Shown here: in pieces, positions 61,747-64,000 of the stretch
How the letters are laid out: each line of letters starts with the position of its first letter
Numbering within the stretch: position 1 is the stretch's first letter
Assembly: GCF_002943105.1 (NCBI RefSeq)
Contig: NZ_PTPZ01000003.1
Coordinates: forward strand, 124,001-188,000
Source of the DNA: Cloacibacterium normanense
GTDB lineage: Bacteria; Bacteroidota; Bacteroidia; Flavobacteriales; Weeksellaceae
Length of the DNA: 64,000 nucleotides
Direction: 5' to 3'
The notes under the pieces: generated by a model
Databases searched by the model: none
The model's input: only the letters and a program-made list of their open reading frames with translations
What the model was told of the DNA's origin: nothing
Made by a program: the position numbers and the translations under genes

Positions 61747-62925
61747 ATGATAATGAAAAAAATTATATTGTTCCTATTCTTGGTGATTTCTACAGTCCTT
61801 TTTTCTCAAGATGGAATAAAATTCGGAAAGCAATCTTTTGCTAAAACCCTAGAACAAGCCAAAAAAGAAAATAAACTCATTTTTTTAGATGCTTTTGCTT
61901 CATGGTGTGGTCCGTGTAAATTGTTAGACAAAAATGTATTTCCTAAAAAAGAAGTGGGCGATTATTTCAATGCCAATTTCCTGAATCTTCACATTGACAT
62001 GGAAAAAGGAGAAGGAATAGAAATTGCAAAAAAATACAGCATTTATTCTTATCCTACTTTGCTATTCATAGACGGAGACGGAAAAGTGGTGTATAAAGCT
62101 GCAGGCTACATGAGTCCACAAGAACTCATCAGTATTGCCAAAGAAGCCGTGAATCCTGAAAATACTTTAGAAAATAAAATAGCGAAGTTTGAGGCAGGCG
62201 AAAAAGAACCAGAATTTTTAAAGGGATTGATTAAAAATACCTATGCAACTGATTTTTCATTGGCTCAAAAAGTGGCTACCCGTTATTTCCAAACGAGAAC
62301 AGACGCTACATATTCTAAAGAAGAAGCAGGAATGTTGTTGTTTTTTACCAAAACCATAGATGATGATTTGTATAAAATCTTCACGGCAAAAAAGGCAGAA
62401 CTTTCTACGCAAATTCCAGAAAGTTATTTGGCGGAATATGATAAGCAACTCAAATTGAACACGGTTTTACAAAAATCTTTCGATGCCAATAATCAAAGCA
62501 TTAATGAACCTATTTTTTTAGCTGAAGGAACAAAAATTTATGGCGAAAAAGAAGCAAAGCAACTTTTGAATAAAATCAATATGGATTTGTTTTTTACTCA
62601 AAAAAAATATGAGGATTACGCAAAATCTGCATTGAATTATTATCAAAATCCAAAAGATTTTGCCACTGATGAACTCAATAATGTCGCTTGGAATTTTTAC
62701 CTCTACGTTACAGATAAAACTTTGTTGACTCAAGTAACACAATTGTGTTTAGAAGGTATAAAAAAAGAAGAAAATAGCCAGAATACAGATACTTTAGCCA
62801 ATATTTATTATAAATTGGGAGATAATAAAAATGCTAAACTTTGGGCGAAAAAATCTATCGAAATTGCTAAAGCGAAAGGAGATGAATATGCATCAACTGA
62901 AGAATTATTAAAAAAGATAAATTAA
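61747..62925 (+). CDS. secreted thioredoxin-like protein with long helical tail
   Basis: 392 residues; an ATG two codons in (61753) is equally possible. Signal peptide about 1-20 (ending TVLFSQ). Thioredoxin fold with DAFASWCGPCKLLDKNVF (CGPC) and SYPTLLFIDGDG; residues about 150-392 are helical with TPR-like end segments (ANIYYKLGDNKNAKLWAKKS). Periplasmic redox or scaffold protein. Six bases before the DUF3575 gene. Confidence 0.85.
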   Translation: MIMKKIILFLFLVISTVLFSQDGIKFGKQSFAKTLEQAKKENKLIFLDAFASWCGPCKLLDKNVFPKKEVGDYFNANFLNLHIDMEKGEGIEIAKKYSIYSYPTLLFIDGDGKVVYKAAGYMSPQELISIAKEAVNPENTLENKIAKFEAGEKEPEFLKGLIKNTYATDFSLAQKVATRYFQTRTDATYSKEEAGMLLFFTKTIDDDLYKIFTAKKAELSTQIPESYLAEYDKQLKLNTVLQKSFDANNQSINEPIFLAEGTKIYGEKEAKQLLNKINMDLFFTQKKYEDYAKSALNYYQNPKDFATDELNNVAWNFYLYVTDKTLLTQVTQLCLEGIKKEENSQNTDTLANIYYKLGDNKNAKLWAKKSIEIAKAKGDEYASTEELLKKIN

Positions 62926-62931
62926 ACACAA

Positions 62932-63498
62932 ATGCTTTTAAAAAATTATTATTTTCTCATACTATTTAGTATTGGAATAAATGTTAGTGCGCAAACGTAT
63001 GTTAAAGTCAATGGTTTTACCCTTCCTGCACTGATGTTAAACGCAGGAATAGAAACGAAACTTACGGATAAAACTACTTTTCAAGCAGATGTTTTCGTTT
63101 CCCCTTGGAAATCACTTTTCGGAAATAGAATGCTTTTTGCAATTGGGAGTTTAGAATATCGTTATTACTTTACTGAAAGTTTTAAAAGTTGGTATATTGC
63201 CGCTAATACCGGAGCAGCTGTTTATAGAATGCAAAAATACAACCATCTTAATTTGGGAATTCATCAAGAAGGATATTCTGTTTTTCTTGGTGCTACAGTA
63301 GGATATGTAGTAAAAGTAAATGACAAGATAAACTTAGATGTATTTTTAGGTGGTGGCAATGCACAATCTAAATATAGATCTTATTTTAATGCATTTCCAG
63401 ATATTAGAGCAGACAAGGAAGAAGGAGCTTCTATCAATGGAAGCGGAGAATGGATTCCTTATAAAGGTGGCGTAATGATTTCTTATCAATTAAAATAA
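62932..63498 (+). CDS. DUF3575 family outer-membrane protein
   Basis: 188 residues, signal peptide about 1-20 (ending NVSAQ). Short beta-barrel with the DUF3575 signatures FQADVFVSPWKSLFGNRM, LEYRYYFTESFKSWYIAA and VFLGGGNAQSKYR. Function unknown. In an operon with the thioredoxin-like gene (6-bp gap) and a small membrane-protein gene (4-bp gap). Confidence 0.82.
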   Translation: MLLKNYYFLILFSIGINVSAQTYVKVNGFTLPALMLNAGIETKLTDKTTFQADVFVSPWKSLFGNRMLFAIGSLEYRYYFTESFKSWYIAANTGAAVYRMQKYNHLNLGIHQEGYSVFLGATVGYVVKVNDKINLDVFLGGGNAQSKYRSYFNAFPDIRADKEEGASINGSGEWIPYKGGVMISYQLK

Positions 63499-63502
63499 TA
63501 AT

Positions 63503-63709
63503 ATGAAAATAACAAGTGTTAAATTTTTAGTGGTTTTGGTGATTACTTTCGTCATCGTGTTTTTGATGAATTACATCGGGAATACACAACCAGACAAATT
63601 ACAAAGCGCTATCCTTAATGGACTTGGCGGAATGGTAGGGCTTACCATCGGGATGATTATTTACAACAGAAGCAAAAATGACCAATCAGGCCCGCAACAT
63701 TTCGATTAA
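63503..63709 (+). CDS. small two-helix membrane protein
   Basis: 68 residues with two membrane helices (about 6-26 and 40-58, with a Gly-rich turn GLGGMVGLTIGMII) and a charged tail. No family recognised. Four bases behind the DUF3575 gene; convergent with the permease gene. Confidence 0.7.
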   Translation: MKITSVKFLVVLVITFVIVFLMNYIGNTQPDKLQSAILNGLGGMVGLTIGMIIYNRSKNDQSGPQHFD

Positions 63710-63710
63710 A

Positions 63711-64000
63711 TTACGGCCAAAAAACTTCTTTGCTGTATCGTAAAATCATCAGCATTACGATAATTAAAAATACAATTCTGATAAATCCATTGCCTTTTTT
63801 AAAGGCAATTTTTGTTCCTAGAAAGTTTCCTGCAATATTGAAAACCGCCATTAAGATGGCTATTTCTAACAGATAATTTCCGTGGCTGATGAAAACCAAA
63901 AGCGCAGAAATATTGGTGATGCAATTCACCACTTTAGCATAAGCAGAGGCCGAAAGAAAATCAAATCCTAAAATCACCACGAAAGCCAAAACAAAGAAAC
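63711..64000 (-). CDS. TauE/SafE (TSUP) family permease, C-terminal part
   Basis: Partial: the frame is open to the window edge; the TTG at 63989 is internal. Several hydrophobic helices and the late GTKIAFKKGNGFIRIVFLII segment match the YfcA/TSUP family of sulfonate/sulfite or anion exporters. Ends one base after the convergent small membrane-protein gene. Substrate unknown. Confidence 0.8.
   Translation of the reverse strand, partial: FFVLAFVVILGFDFLSASAYAKVVNCITNISALLVFISHGNYLLEIAILMAVFNIAGNFLGTKIAFKKGNGFIRIVFLIIVMLMILRYSKEVFWP

Overview
The window looks like chromosomal DNA of a Bacteroidota, class Flavobacteriia, most likely Weeksellaceae (Chryseobacterium/Cloacibacterium type; the genus is my guess and is not verified). 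The reasons are the very low G+C, promoters of the TAnnTTTG type instead of sigma70 -10 boxes, almost no Shine-Dalgarno sequences, a complete gldKLMN gliding/type IX secretion (T9SS) operon, a PorZ-like protein with a T9SS sorting tail, and many Bacteroidota families (DUF4270, GH92, DUF3570, DUF4266). I see no phage, rRNA, CRISPR array or intact insertion sequence.

Layout. 1-11.3 kb: end of an alpha-glucan phosphorylase, then a glycoprotein-breakdown group: GH92 mannosidase (minus strand), and on the plus strand GH20 hexosaminidase, glycosylasparaginase, CutC, glucokinase, dipeptidyl peptidase IV, and a small lipoprotein that seems inserted behind a duplicated DPP IV tail. 11.5-12 kb: a ParE-type toxin-antitoxin pair. 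12-17.5 kb: three tandem POT peptide transporters and a secreted thioredoxin, which fits uptake of the peptides made by DPP IV. 17.5-19.9 kb: recG, preceded by inverted heptad-repeat arrays and a two-palindrome repeat element.

19.9-32.2 kb (minus strand) is the most unusual region: a metal/redox island. In order of transcription it holds a small secreted protein of unknown function, a CzcA-type RND pump with its TolC-like channel, a small cytochrome b, the CzcB-type adaptor, a thioredoxin-fold protein, an ApbE flavin transferase without a signal peptide, a DUF4266 lipopeptide ending in CGCN, a DUF3570 barrel, a rubrerythrin-VIT1 iron/manganese transporter, a paralog of the first small protein, and a larger cytochrome b with a His/Asp/Glu-rich tail.

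32.2-48.1 kb is mainly housekeeping: GNAT acetyltransferase, M48 protease with a YjgN partner, dapA, a 5'-nucleotidase split into two genes in reversed domain order, porZ-like and recO, an FKBP-like lipoprotein, an S4 RNA-binding protein, aroK, a tRNA-Lys/Leu/Lys cluster, panC, a synthase N-domain-only protein, a DUF4270 lipoprotein and glmS. 48.2-53.1 kb is gldK-gldL-gldM-gldN, followed by an FAD oxidoreductase whose promoter seems to sit inside the gld terminator hairpin.

54.8-58.6 kb (minus strand) is a polysaccharide-type operon: a receiver domain lacking its phosphoacceptor aspartate, a membrane-anchored HEAT-repeat protein interrupted by a frameshift, a processive GT2 glycosyltransferase and a YaiO-like outer-membrane barrel. 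59-64 kb holds a Ca-type P-type ATPase, a thioredoxin/DUF3575 operon and the 3' end of a TauE/SafE-type permease that runs out of the window.
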